Of a DNA stretch of 64,000 nucleotides, positions 48,260-61,754 are shown one piece after another. The notes under the pieces were generated by a model. That model did not search any database. It saw only the letters and a list, made by a program, of their open reading frames with translations, and was not told the DNA's origin. The stretch comes from Pinus tabuliformis (taxonomy: Eukaryota; Streptophyta; Pinopsida; Pinales; Pinaceae), in assembly GCA_031772625.1 (NCBI GenBank), contig CM062811.1, positions 644,070,820 through 644,134,819 of the forward strand, written 5' to 3'. The position numbers and the translations under genes were made by a program. How positions within the stretch are numbered: the first letter of the stretch is position 1; the number at the start of each line of letters is the position of its first letter.

Positions 48260-49247
48260 ATAGTTTCTTGCATATGCATAAAAGCCTATACAAATATTTA
48301 ATCATATAAACCAATAATTTATCATTAGTACTTGATTTTCACCAACAATTATGGTAATAATTCAATCAACCCTAAATTCAACAGCGTATTGGCACCATTA
48401 GACTAATAACATGGAAATGAACTACCACTATAACATTGTTTACAACCTTTAATAATCTTTAATCAAAAAATGAATTATGCATTTGCAATATACCTGGATA
48501 AGTTTATTACTTTATCAAAAGCTCATATACAACTTATTACTATGGAAATTACCAACAATGAAGTCATGTAATACCAATTTCATGAAATTTAGTGCAATAT
48601 ACTAAATAATCAATGCTACCAACCATCATATACTCAATCAAAATCCATGACAAGACTCAATCAACAATTATCCATTACAATCAAGACCTGCCAGTTGACT
48701 CATTATTTATTTTCAACATCCAAAGGGGTTCTTTCAATGTCTTTTAAAACTTTCGACTGTCCTCTTCAAGGACAACCCCACCTTTCCACACTCCTTTTCT
48801 ATCACACAAAGCAATACATGAATCCATTCTTTTCTTATAAGCAGTGCATTGTAACTTTAATAACTTTTCTGCGCCATTATTATCATGTGATTATGCATGA
48901 AAAGGTTGGTAGTTAATCCACACTATGACTATTTACACTGTGAATATTCAAAATGGTTCATGATTTAGCTACAATCAATGCAACACAGTTTCTTATTGTT
49001 TTTTATCAGCATAAAGACTCAAATACCATGAGCACAATTATTCTTTAAAGTAGACATTAACATGTATCTTTTTTTAATGCAATAACACCATCATGCATCT
49101 CATATCAAATGGGTCTATGGAATATATTTCCATATAATTTTCATTGTTGTCATACCTTAACCTATATGCATTAGCATCACACTTGTACTCTACATTCTTA
49201 AAGAACTCAAAAGACACCAATGCTGCAACCTTTGCTCTGATACCACT
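48260..49247 (-). other. Array internal part, primer-site side (first copy)
   Basis: Matches 54361-55365 and 60752-61754. The left part was displaced by copia-C and continues at 20390-20437. The primer-site complement CTCTGATACCA is at 49235-49245. Plus-strand frame 48647-48916 is not kept in the other copies. Confidence 0.78.
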
Positions 49248-51668
49248 TGTAACTTCCACGAGCAAACTTCTTGTAAAAATACATAGGATTAGAAAAAATT
49301 TACTTGATTTACTAGTATGTAATATTCCCAATGATTTTTTCACATTCCTTAATTGACCATTATAAAAAATCAATGTCATTACATAAAGTAACTTTAGAAT
49401 TGAAATAAAAATTCACTTAACGTAACAACCAATGTTGCAACATGTTACATAAATCTTCCTATTGTAACATTGCATCATTATCATTGTTCATTTAAATAGG
49501 ATAGTTAATCGCATATTTGATGATGTAAGTGTCAATGTCATGCAAGATAACAATAACATCAAAACGAAAAAATAGGAAGACATATAAATGGACACCGATA
49601 TACCGTGGAAAAACTGAAGGGAAAAGTAAACACACAATTATTTTATTAAAAGTTTCATGAGGGTGTTCACCCCTTACTCAATGGCAGCAAGGGAAACCAT
49701 CCCTTATCCATTGTTAAAATCTTATAAGGTAGTATCATCTTTAAAAACTAGTTAGAATCCATTACATTAATCATGTTATCAAAACAATTTACACCACAAT
49801 TCCTTGAACACTCTGTCTTTTTGGCTTGGTTGTTTTAGGCATTAGATTATATTTCATTTAACGATCTTTCGCTTTGCATGAACGACTAGTGCACTTCCCA
49901 CCATAGTGTTAACTATAATACATTTTCAATTGTTGTATAGGGGATGGGTTAGACATAATTAATTCATCCTTCATATATTTCAAATTTATTTCTTGCAATT
50001 ACTATCATTAGTAACTTTACCATCTTGATTACAAAATATTTATCGAACCAAAATAATAAATATCTAATAGTTATGCTTCAAATATCTTTGATGTGCATAA
50101 ATTAAACACATGAAGAGTGTCGAGGCATGCTTCTTTATTGACACCACACATGCATTAATTAAAAGCACACAATTACAAAAACATGTTTATTTATCTAAGC
50201 ATGTGTATGGCTATGACACATGTCTATCCATCCAAATATCACACACATAAATTAAAATGCATAAATATTACCAAGGCATGCCCATCTATCCATACCTCCC
50301 ATGCATTATAAGAAAGGGAATAGATACATTTTACCTCTACCCACAAGAATATAGTATTATTTAAAAGAATCACCATGGTTATGTAAGTAATATTTAAAAT
50401 AATCACCATGGTTATCACTATCTCTTCACAGAAGAAGAGGGAAATCTTTCCAAGAGATAAACACCACAACTACTATCATTTTCTTCGCAAAAGAACACAT
50501 TCTTTTACAAAAGAAAAGCCACCACAACTACCCATATTTCTAAAATACAACTAGCGCAATATCTATTATATTTGTGCATGCAATTGCATATTCTTTAAAT
50601 TCCCAACAGTAACTAGCTCAACAAAACTTATCTGTGTGCAAGTAAACACCCAATATTGTTTCAATAAATCTAACACAATAGCTATTATTTTAGTGCATAT
50701 AGACACATTATTTTTCAAGGTAACTAATGCAATAGTTACTATCTATGTGAAACAAGCACATATTATTTTCTTAAGAAAACTATCAAAATATCTATTATGT
50801 TTAAGCACAAGAACATTACTTATATTTTCCAAAGAAATTCCTATAACTTATAAAATCTCTACACATGATATCAACATAATATTTTTTCAAAAAGAAATCT
50901 CGTAAGTTAATTTTTCAAAAAGAAAACCCATAAATTATTATTTTTTCAAATAATTATATAGTTCCATTCAAAAGGAAAGCCCAACTTAATCTTTGTGCAT
51001 GAGATCTACATATATAAAATTTTGCTTATTTAACCCCATTTATTACAATACTCAAGTGTGAAACAAAGGATAGAGAATCTCTTCCAACCTCAAAAGAGTT
51101 GAGCTCTTCTCGGACATCCATGTATTTATATAAATATTTATGACCATAGCACAAGTAAAATCATGAGAGATAAAGAAACATGACATTGAACGTAAGAATA
51201 CGTATGACGAAGATCTGATTGTGTATCCCAGTCAAGACCATAGTAGTCAACAAAATCATCCATATGACCATCTTATTGAACCTTTCCGAGAGCCTTTCCA
51301 CTGGATGTAATGATGAGTTTCTACCTCAGCAGGTTGGCCATGCAAACAAGATCCACATATTCGATCACAATCAATGATTCCTCCTTTAATATGATAGTCA
51401 GGGGAATAAAACCTTTACTTTTGTAAGCTTCCTTCTTTCAATCAAGGTAAGGACTCATATACAACTACTCTCAATTGTGTTCCCAATCCCTTCAAATGTT
51501 AGCTACCATAATATTAACAATAGAGAACTGAGAGGGAAAGAAAGCTCATCGAATTAGTGGCAAACCATTTGTAATGGTTATTTATGGACAATATTCATTA
51601 TACATATTAAATTAGTAATATTTTCATAATATGTAAATACATGAGTTTTTAAGGATAGGGAAATTACA
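49248..51668 (-). repeat. Array LTR 1
   Basis: About 2.4 kb, TGTAACTTCC to GGAAATTACA. It has the primer site on its left and the purine-tract complement (TACTCCCCCCCTT) on its right. It gives the empty site for the MITE-like insert of LTR 2 (near 51280). The minus-strand frame 50239-50469 recurs in part in LTR 2 but has no known motif. Confidence 0.83.
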
Positions 51669-54600
51669 TACTCCCCCCCTTAAATATAACGTCGTCCTTG
51701 GTGTTCATCTCTTCTTTCTTTCATCATTATTATGTTTTTTCCCAATCTTTATTTCCCATTGGAATTGTCTTTTCATTTAGATTTCTTTTATCTTTGCAAT
51801 ATACTTTTTAAATCATCTATAAATCATGACATCTATATCTAGTCATGATAGTTTTGCAACCATAAAAACCAAGAAGGGGGTCTTTACCATTCAAAATGAA
51901 GGATTTTATTTTCAGTAATATTAATAAGTAAGAGCAGTGATCGTTTTATTAATAGTAAAAGAACATTTATAGCTACAAAAATATTCAATTTTACTTTCAA
52001 TCTTTTAGCCATTTTTTAATTTCGCAGGAAAAAAAAAGTCTTTATAAAAATTATTGTTATTTGTCAACACTTTTGGAAACTATGGGCACTTCACAAAATA
52101 AATTAATTATAGGTGGTTCATCAGCTGTGGCAAGTAGTCTAAGAGTGTTTTATTAGCTCGACAACAAGCACCCCATATCATATGACCAACAAATCTAATT
52201 AATATCTCTCAATCATAATCACATTACATTTAATCACAACATTTTCAGCTATCAACTATTTATGAAATGTTAGGTGATATTTTTAATCATAGTATCTCAA
52301 CAAGTACTAAGAGAGCACATACTCTCTAATCATCAAAATGATTAAGGTAGTAATCATTGCTCCAAGTGCATACTATCTTAGCCCCTCACTAAAAAATATA
52401 AAAGACTAATAGTATAATGTAGGAACTACACCTCCAAGAGTGACTTATCGAGCACTAGGCTCTTCTCCTATCAGGATGGTACATAAAATTCTTAAACAAA
52501 AAAATAAAAGAAATAAAAAGAAATAAAAAATAAAAAAATCATTATAACACATCACTTATGTGGTGAGTTAACTTGGTCTGCCACAAAAACCATAGTGGGA
52601 AAAAGAATTCTCCTCCCTACCAATGAGAATTGGTTTCCACTAACCAGATTGAGCCAATTTCACATTCAGGGCAATTCCTTAACATTGACCACACTTGGTC
52701 TAGCACAAGGTTCCTCTTGGAAGCGTCCTACTTTTTCCTCCAACAATATTCTATCTTGAGGACTTTTTGCTCCAAAACCAACAATATTGCCTCAGGATTT
52801 TCCCCATTCACCTTCTTAGCCAACCCTTTTCCCTTGCTGAGATAATCTATCTCTAGGGAGAGGAAATATGGGAAGGAAATTACCTCTACCCATAACCCTC
52901 CTTGGGTCTTTCCCAATTTTCCTATAACTGTCTGGGATGTGAAATTATCTTTAGCACCTTTACCCATTGTAATTTACATGGCTAACCATATACACACTAA
53001 TATTAAAGCAAAAAAAACATTTATGTACATCACCCTCAACATGGGCCCCATAGTATGTAAAAGTAAATTTGACGGGAAATCATGACTGACATCTCACGTC
53101 ATACAGGTGGTGTTGATTTCAAAATTTCCACATAATTACCAACATGAAATTTAGAAAAGAATTACTATATCTTCTATGCACAAGCCTTGCATATCATAAC
53201 GATAAATATTATGCCTTCATATTTGTAGTTGAAAATCTCATTGCAACATTCTACCATTCACTAGTTCTTGTATTTTGTATTACTAGAATCTTAGTGACGT
53301 CACTATGATGCCATTAAGCTACCCCTTCGTAATCACACAAGAAACATTAGTCACCAATTCTTTTGATAAAACCATACCTTCTACAAAATATTTTTATTTA
53401 CAAAACATCATGTCAAATACAATCAAGATGCATTTCACTTTGCTTATGCATCAATGTTCTCAATATTTCAACAAAGTAGAAAGGTATTGGTCCTATCCAT
53501 ATTTCATAAACCATTTCCATGCATTAAGAGTTAGCATGAAAAATAAGGCTACATCCAAGGAAATCTAAAACAAATTTTCCATTAAGTTCTTTTCCAAACA
53601 ACAGTTAAGGGAAGGGGACCTCCTTAAAAGATATAGCCATTCTAATCCAATCATTGACATTCACCATAGTTCTAATTCATGCAAAATTACATTTCCTTTA
53701 CACATATGTATCTAATCAATAATCATTATGTAACATAATTTACTAAATTGAAGTCAAACACACAAATGTTTCTTGGTTAAACAAGTTAGTAATGGCAATA
53801 GATTCAAAATGCCATCAAGATTTTTGTTTAGCAATGCTAATGAAGAAACCACATGTCCACAACATAATGGACTGAACTCATTAGGTTATATATATAGTGT
53901 CACCACAATATTCACACATACTAGATGAATTTCTAAATGATGAAATTAAAATATTTGTTTAGATGTATGATGCATCGACTAACATCATCATTAATCATCA
54001 ACTTGTAGAGTTGTGAAGTTTGAATAAATAATGTAATCAATAGCATTTGATTACCACTAGGTCTATTTTTAAGTTGGTAGAACATACATAACCTATTTCA
54101 TCTCATGCATTTCAGTACATTAATAAAATTTCAAATAATCTTGGCTGCCCTCATCCTACCAATTATCATTTATGTATGTTCATATGCAAAGCCACAACCC
54201 TTTTCCATTTTTTATTATTATTATTGACATAACAAGGCATTTCTATTAAATCAACCACTTTAAACACACTATTGTTTTCATGATCTAAGTTCTTTTTAAG
54301 ATTCAGAAACTTACAATCATGCATATGCGTTGTTAAATAAATATGTACTTCCAAAATCATTATAGTTTCTTGCATATGCATAAATCCTATACAAAGTTTT
54401 AATCATATAAAAAACTAAATTATCATTAGTACCTGAGTGTCAATAACAATCATGGTAACAATTCAATCAACCCCAAATTGAATAGTGTAGTGGCACCATT
54501 AGACCAATAACATGGAAATGAACCACCCCTATCACATTGTTTACAACCTTGAATAATCTTCAATCATACACTGAATTATGCATTTGAAATATACCTTTGA

Positions 54601-55365
54601 GTATAAGTTTATTAGTTTATCGAGAGCTCAAATATAATTTATTAGTATGGAAATTACCAATAATGATGTCCTGCAATACCAATTTCATGAAATATAGTGC
54701 AATATACTAAATAATAAATGTTACCAACCATCATAAAATTAATCAAAATCCACAACATGACCCAATTGACAATTAGCGATTATAGTCAAGACCTACCACT
54801 TGATTAATTCTTTATCTTCAACATTCAAAGGGGTTCTTTCAATGTTGTTTAAAAATTTGTGTTGTCCTCTTCAAGGACAACCCACACCTTTCTACATTCC
54901 TTCACTATCACACAAAACAATACATAAATTTATTCTTTTCTTATAATCAGTGCATTGTAACTCTAATCATTTTTCTTTTAATGCACCATTATTATCATAA
55001 GAGTATACGTGAAAAGGTTTGTAGTTAGTCCACACTATCACTAATTACAGTGAGAGTATTCAAAATTGTTCATGATTTAGCTACAAACAATGCAACATAA
55101 TTTCTTACTATCTTTTATCTATATAAAGACTCAAATTCCACGAGCACAATCATTCTTTAAAGAAGACATTAACACACATCATTATTTAATGTGATTATTA
55201 ACACCATCATGCATCTCATATAAAATTTAATCTATGACATACATTTCCATGTAATTTTCGATAGTGTCATACCTGAACTTATATCCACTAGTATCATACC
55301 TCTAGTTCATGTCCTTATAGACCCCAGAGGGCACTAGTGCTGAAACCATTACCCTAATACCACTT
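51669..55365 (-). other. Array internal region, unit 1
   Basis: 3.7 kb, no gag-pol homology seen. It matches 58020-61754 over its length. It holds the small minus-strand frame 52728-52967 and an antisense plus-strand open frame 53305-53568, whose counterpart in the next unit is 59741-59959. Confidence 0.78.
52728..52967 (-). CDS. Small open frame in array unit 1, 79 codons, unknown
   Basis: Starts MGKGAKDNFTSQTVIGKLGK and carries FLSLEIDYLSKGKGLAKKV. The corresponding DNA at about 59090-59339 in the next unit begins MGKGAKENFTSHTVRGKLGK and keeps EIDYLSKGKGLAK, though not in one frame. Codon-level similarity of the first 20 residues hints at former coding use. I know no family it belongs to. 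It may be a leftover of the element's ancestor or a chance frame. Confidence 0.3.
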   Translation of the reverse strand: MGKGAKDNFTSQTVIGKLGKTQGGLWVEVISFPYFLSLEIDYLSKGKGLAKKVNGENPEAILLVLEQKVLKIEYCWRKK

Positions 55366-58019
55366 TGTAACTTCCCCTTGTAAACCTCGTGTAAAAATAC
55401 ATAGGATTATAAAAAATTACTAGATTTACTAGCATGTAATATTTCCAATGACTTATTCCAAATTCCTTAATTGACCATTGGATAAAATCATTGTCATTAC
55501 ATAAAGTAACTTTATAATTGGAATAGAAATTCTCATAACGTAACAACCAATGTTGCAACATGTTACATAAAGCTTCATGTTGTAACTTTTCATACTTATC
55601 ATTGCTCATTTAATTAGGCTATTTAATCACATATTTGATGATGTAAGTATCAACGTCATGCAAGGAATCAACAACATCAAATTGAAAGAATAGGAAGACA
55701 CATAAATGGACACAAATATAGCCCGGAAACCCCAAAGGGAAAACCAGTAAATGATTATTTTATTAAAGGTTTCGTGGGAGTGTTCATCCCTCACTCAATG
55801 GTAGCAAGGGATTCCATCCCTTTTCCATTGTTGTAATATTACAAGGAAATATCATCTTTAATAACTAGCTAGAATCCATTACATTAATCATGTTACAAAA
55901 ACACTTTACCCTACAATTCTTTTAGCACTTTATCTTTGTGGCCTAATTGTTTCCAACAGTGAATTATCCTGCATTTAACAATCCTTTGCTCTACATGAAC
56001 CACTAGTGCATTTCCTGTCGTGGTGTTAACTATAGTCCATTTTCGGTTGTTATATAATTAATGGGTTACACACAATTAACTCATCCTTCGCATAACGCAT
56101 ATTTATTTCCTTCAATTACTACCATCAGCAACGTTTCCATCATAATTATAAAATATTTATCAAACCCAAATAATAAATCTTTACTAGTTATGCTTAAAAC
56201 ATCTTTTCATGTGCATAAATAAAATGCATATAGAGTATAGAGGCATGCTTCTTTATTGACACCGCACATGTGTTAATTAAGCGAACACACCTACAAAAAC
56301 ATGTTTATTTATCTAAGCCTATGTATGGCTATGACACATGTATATCCATTCAAATCTCTCATACATAAAGTAAAATGCATAAATATTACTAAGGCATGCC
56401 CATCTATCCATATCTCACATGCATTATAAGAAAGTGAATAGATACATTTTACCTCTGCCCACAAGAATATGGTAATATTTAAAAGAATAACCATGGTTAT
56501 CATGTAATATTTAAAAGAATCACCATGGTTATCACTATCTCTTTGCACAAGAAGAGGGAAATATTTACAAGAGATAAACACCACAACTACTATTATTTTC
56601 TTCACACAAGAACACATTCTTTTCCAAAAGAAAAACCGCCACAATTACCCATATTTTAAAAGAAAACTAACCCAATAGTTATTATCTTTGTGCATGAAAT
56701 TTCATATTCTTTTTCCCAACAATAACTAGCTCAACAGTTGTTATCTTCTTGCAAGTAACCACATAATCTTATTTCAAGAAATCTAGCATGATAGTTATTA
56801 TTTTAGTACATATAGGCACATTCTTTTTTAAGATAATGAATACAATAACTACTATCTATGTGCATATAAGCACATATTCTTCTCTCAGGAAAACTATCAT
56901 AATATTTGTTATCTTTAAGCACAAGAACATTACTTATATTCTTGAAAGAAAGTCGTATAACTTATAATATCTTTGCACATGAGATCTACATATTATTTTT
57001 GAAAAAGAAACCCCATAAGTTATTTTTTCAAAAATAAATCCCATAAATTATTATTTTTACAAATAACTACATGGTTCCTTTCAAAAGGAAATCCAAACTT
57101 AATCTCTCCACATGAGATCCACATATATAAAATGTTTCATATTTAATCCCGTTGATTAAAATACTCAAGTTCGAAACAAAGGATAAAGCATCTCTTCCGA
57201 CCTCAAAAGAATCAATCTCTTCTCGGGCATCCATGTATCTATATAAATATATAAGACTATAGCACATGTAATGGCATGAGAGATAAAGAAACCTAACAGT
57301 GAAGGTTAGAAGGCATACGATGAAGGTGTGATTGTGTATCCCAGCCGAGGCCATAGTAGTCAAGAAAATCAGCCATATGACCATCTTACTGAACCTTGCT
57401 GAGTAGAGTATTTTTTAAGGATTCAAATATTATGTTTATTTATAGTATAATATGTGCCTATTGTACTTTGAAAAGTAATACATATAAAGTGTAGGTGGAT
57501 ATTAAAGAAAAACATGTAATTTACTATTAAATTTGGTAATTTTTTGACGAATTTATCCATTTAATCATATATATGTAAAAAATAGGTGAATTTTTAACCA
57601 AATGGGCGAATATTTTTTTCAAAAAATGTCCCAAAAATAGCCAATTAGTGAAATTTCGCCCCTAAATTTTTTCTTGTTGCTGAGAGCCTTTCCACAAAAT
57701 GTAATGATGAAATTCTACGTCAGTAGGTTAGCCATGCAAATAAGATCCATGCTTTCAATCATAGTTAGGGATTCCACATTCAATCTGATCCTCAGGGGAA
57801 TAGAACCTTTACTTTTGTAAGTGTCCTTATTTCAATCAAGGAAATGACTCATATGCAATTACTCCTGGTTATGTGCCCAATCCCTTCACAAACCGTTCAT
57901 CGAATTCGTTGCAAACCATTCACAACAATTCTTGATTGCCAATATTCATTATGCATACCAAATTAGTGATATTTTTGAAATACGTAAATACATGATTTTT
58001 TACGAATAGGGATATTACA
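55366..58019 (-). repeat. Array LTR 2
   Basis: About 2.65 kb, TGTAACTTCC to ATATTACA, followed by TGTTACCCCCTTTAAA, the purine-tract complement. It is longer than LTR 1 mainly because of the insert at 57404-57676. Confidence 0.83.
57404..57676. mobile_element. MITE-like insertion, 273 bp, 8-bp target duplication
   Basis: TTGCTGAG occurs on both sides (57396-57403 and 57677-57684). The insert is absent from the same place in LTR 1, where the text runs straight through. It is very AT-rich and non-coding, with GGGCGAA and TTCGCCC near its right half in opposite directions. An 8-bp duplication fits hAT-type DNA transposons. Clear terminal inverted repeats are not visible, so the class is uncertain. 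Confidence 0.65.
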
Positions 58020-61000
58020 TGTTACCCCCTTTAAAGATAACAATGTCCTTGGTGTTCATCTCTTCTTTATTTCGTCATTATTATGTTTTTCCCAGTCTTT
58101 ATGTCCCACTGGAACTGTCTTTTCATTCAGATTGCTTTTATATTCGCAATCTACTTTTTAAATCATATATCAATCATGACATCTATCTCCAGTCATGATA
58201 ATTATGCAGCCATAATAACCAAAATGGGGGTCTTTCCCCTTCAAAATGAAAGATTTTATTTGTAGGAATATTAATATGTATGAGCAATGGATTTTTTATT
58301 AATAGAAAAGAATATTTACATCTACAAGAATATTTAATTTTACTTTCAATCTTTCAACCATTCAATTTCGGAGGGAAAAAACAAAGTATTTATAAAACTT
58401 ATTTTTATTTGTCAGCACTTTTTGAAACCATGGCCACTTGACGTGATAATTAAATTATAGGTGGTTTATTAGTTGTGGCAAGCACTCTAAATTTGGCTTA
58501 TTAGCACGAAAACAAGCACCTAGGGTGGTTTATCAGCCTCCATGGAAATTACCCCATAGTATAGGACTAACAAATCCAATTAATATCTCTCAATCATAAT
58601 CACATTACGTTTAATCACAACATTTTCAACTATTAATTATTTATGCAATGTCAGGTGATATTTTTAATCATAGTACCTCAACAAGTACTCAAAGAGCACA
58701 TAGCTCTCTAATCATTGAAATGATTAAAGTATTCACAACTGCACCAAGTGCATATTGTCTTATCCCCTCGCTAAAGGCATCCACAAGGCTAATAATACAA
58801 TAGAGGAACTACACTTCTAGTAGTTCCTTCTCGAGCGCTACACCCTTTTCTTATCATGATGTACAGAAATTTTTTACACAAGCATACAAAAAAATCATTC
58901 TAATACATCACTTATCTAGTTAGTTAACTTGGTATGCCATGAAAACAATAGTGGGCAAAAGAATGCTTCTCCTAACCAATGAGAAGTGGTTTCCACTAAC
59001 TATATTGAGCTAATTTCACATCCAAGACAGTTCCTTGACAGTGACCACACTTGGTCTAGCATAGGATTCCTCTTAGCAGTGTTCTACCATTTCCTCCAAT
59101 AGTGTCTTATCTTGAGGAATTTGGGCCTCCTCCAACTAGACACCAAAACTAATAGGTTTTCCTAAGGATATTCCCCTCTCACCAGCCTTGGCCAACCCTT
59201 TTCCCTTACTGAGATAATCAATCTCTAGGGAGAGGAAATTCAGGTAGAAAACTGCCTCTTCCATAACACTCCTTCGACCTTTCCCAACTTTCCTCTAACT
59301 GTATGGGATGTGAAATTCTCTTTAGCACCTTTTCCCATTGTAATTTACGTGGTTGACCATATGCACACTAATATTAAAGAAAAAATACCATATGCACTGT
59401 AATTTACATGGCTGACCATATGCACCCTCAGCATGGACCCCATAGTCTGTAAAAGTAAATTTGACATGAAATCATGATTGGAATCTCATGTCATATGGTT
59501 GGTGTTCATTTAAATTTTTTCACATAATAATCAATATGCAATTTAGAAAAACATTACTATAACTCTATGCACAAGTCATTCATATCATAATGATAGGTAT
59601 TATACCTTCATATTTGCAGTTGCAAATCTTATTACAATGTTTTACCTTTCATTGGTTCTTATATATTGTATTACTGGAATCTTAGTGACGTCACTATGAT
59701 TCCATTAAGCTACCCCTGATTAATAAAACTAGAAACATTAGTGGCAACTGATTTTGATAAGACCATACCTTCTACAAAATATTGTTATTTACAAAACATC
59801 TTGTCAAATACATTCAAGATGCATTTCACTTTGCACATGCATCAATGTTCTCAATATTTCAACAAAGTAGAAAGGTATTGGTCTTATCCATATTTTATAA
59901 ACCATTTTCATGCATTAAGAGTAAGCATAACAAATAAGGTTACATCCAAGGAACTTTAAAACAAAGTTTCCATGAAGTTGTTTTCTAAACAATAGTTAAG
60001 GGAATATGACCTATTTAAAAGATATAGTCATTCTAATCCAATCATTGACATTCAACATAGTTCTAATTCATGCAAAATGACATTTCATTTACGCATATGT
60101 ATCTAATCAATAGTCATTATGCAACATTACTAAATTGAAGTCAATCACACAAACTTTTCTTGGTTAAACAAATTAGTAATGCCAACATATTCAAAACACC
60201 ATCCAAATTTTTGTTTAGTGATGTCAATGAAGACACCACATGTCCACAACATAATGGACTGAACTGATTAGGTTTAATATGTAGTGTCACCACAATATTC
60301 ACATGTATTGGATGAATTTCTAAAGGATGAAATTAACATATTTGTTATATGTATGATGCATATCAACTAACATCATCATTGAATCATCAACTTGTAGAGC
60401 TATGAACTTTCAAACAAATAATGTAATCAACGACATTTGATTACTACTAGTTTTATCATTAAGTTGGTAAAACATACATAATCTATTTCATCTCATGCAT
60501 TTCAGTACATTATTAAACTATCAAATAATCTTGGCTACCCTCATCCTACCAATTATCATTTATGTATGTTCATATGCAAAGCCACAAACATTTTCCATTT
60601 TTTATTTTATTATTGAAATAATAAGGCATTTCTATTAAATCAATCACTTTAAAGACACTATTGTTATCATGATCTAAATTCTTTGTAACATTCAAGAACT
60701 TACAGTCATGTGTATGCATTGTTAAACAAATATCTACTTCCACAACCATTGAAGTTTCTTACATACTCATAAAAGCTAAGACAAAGATTTAATCATATAA
60801 AACACTAATTTATCATTAGTACTTGAGTGCCAATAAAAATTATGGTAGCAATTCAATCAACCCCAAATTCAACAATGCATTGGCACCATTAGACCAATCA
60901 CATGGAAATGAACAACCACTATCACATTATTTACAACCTTTAATAATCTTCAATAAAAAAACTGAATTATGCATTTTCAATATACCTTCAAGGATAAGTT

Positions 61001-61754
61001 TATTAGCTTATCAAATGCTCACATGCAATTTATTAGCATGGAAATTACCAACAATGATGTAATACAATACCAATTTCAAGAAAGGGAGTGAAATATACTA
61101 AATAATTAATGCTACCAACTATCATAAACTCAATCAAAATCCATGACATGACTCAATCGAAAATTAGCCATTACAGTCAACACCTACAACTTGAATCATT
61201 GTTTATCTTCAACATTCAAAGGGGTTCTTTCAATGTCTTTTAAAACATTATATTTTCCTCTTCAAGGAGAACCCCCACATTTCTACATTTATTCACTATC
61301 ACATAAAACAATACATGCATTCATTTTTTCTTATAAGTAGTGCATTGTAACTCTAATCATTTTTCTTTAAATGCACCATTATTATCATAAGAGTATGCAT
61401 GAAAAGTTTGGTAATTAATCCACACTATCACTAATCACAATATGAGTATTCAAAATTGTTCATGATTTAGCTATAAACAATGCAATATAATTTATTATTT
61501 TCTTTTATCTACATAAAGACTCAAATTCCATGAGCACGGTCATTCTTTAAACAAGATATTGACACATATAATTCTTTAGTGCAGTTATTAACACCATCAT
61601 GTATCTCATATCAAATATAGTCTACGACATATATTGCCATATAGTTTTAATTACTGTCATACCTGAACTTATATCCATTAGCATCATACCTCTAGTCTGC
61701 ATTATTATAGAACCAAAAAGGTACCAGTGCTGCAACCTTTGCGCTGATACCACT
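58020..61754 (-). other. Array internal region, unit 2
   Basis: 3.7 kb aligned with 51669-55365. No gag-pol homology seen. Primer-site-like CTGATACCA (complement) lies near 61744-61752, just before LTR 3. Confidence 0.78.

Noticed and set aside
49235-49245. Possible tRNA gene near CTCTGATACCA
   Set aside because: Only the 3' end complement is present. It is a primer site of an LTR element.
50239-50469. Hydrophobic frame in LTR 1, partly repeated at 56309-56644
   Set aside because: Shared only because the LTRs are repeats. It reads as a hydrophobic string typical of AT-rich DNA.
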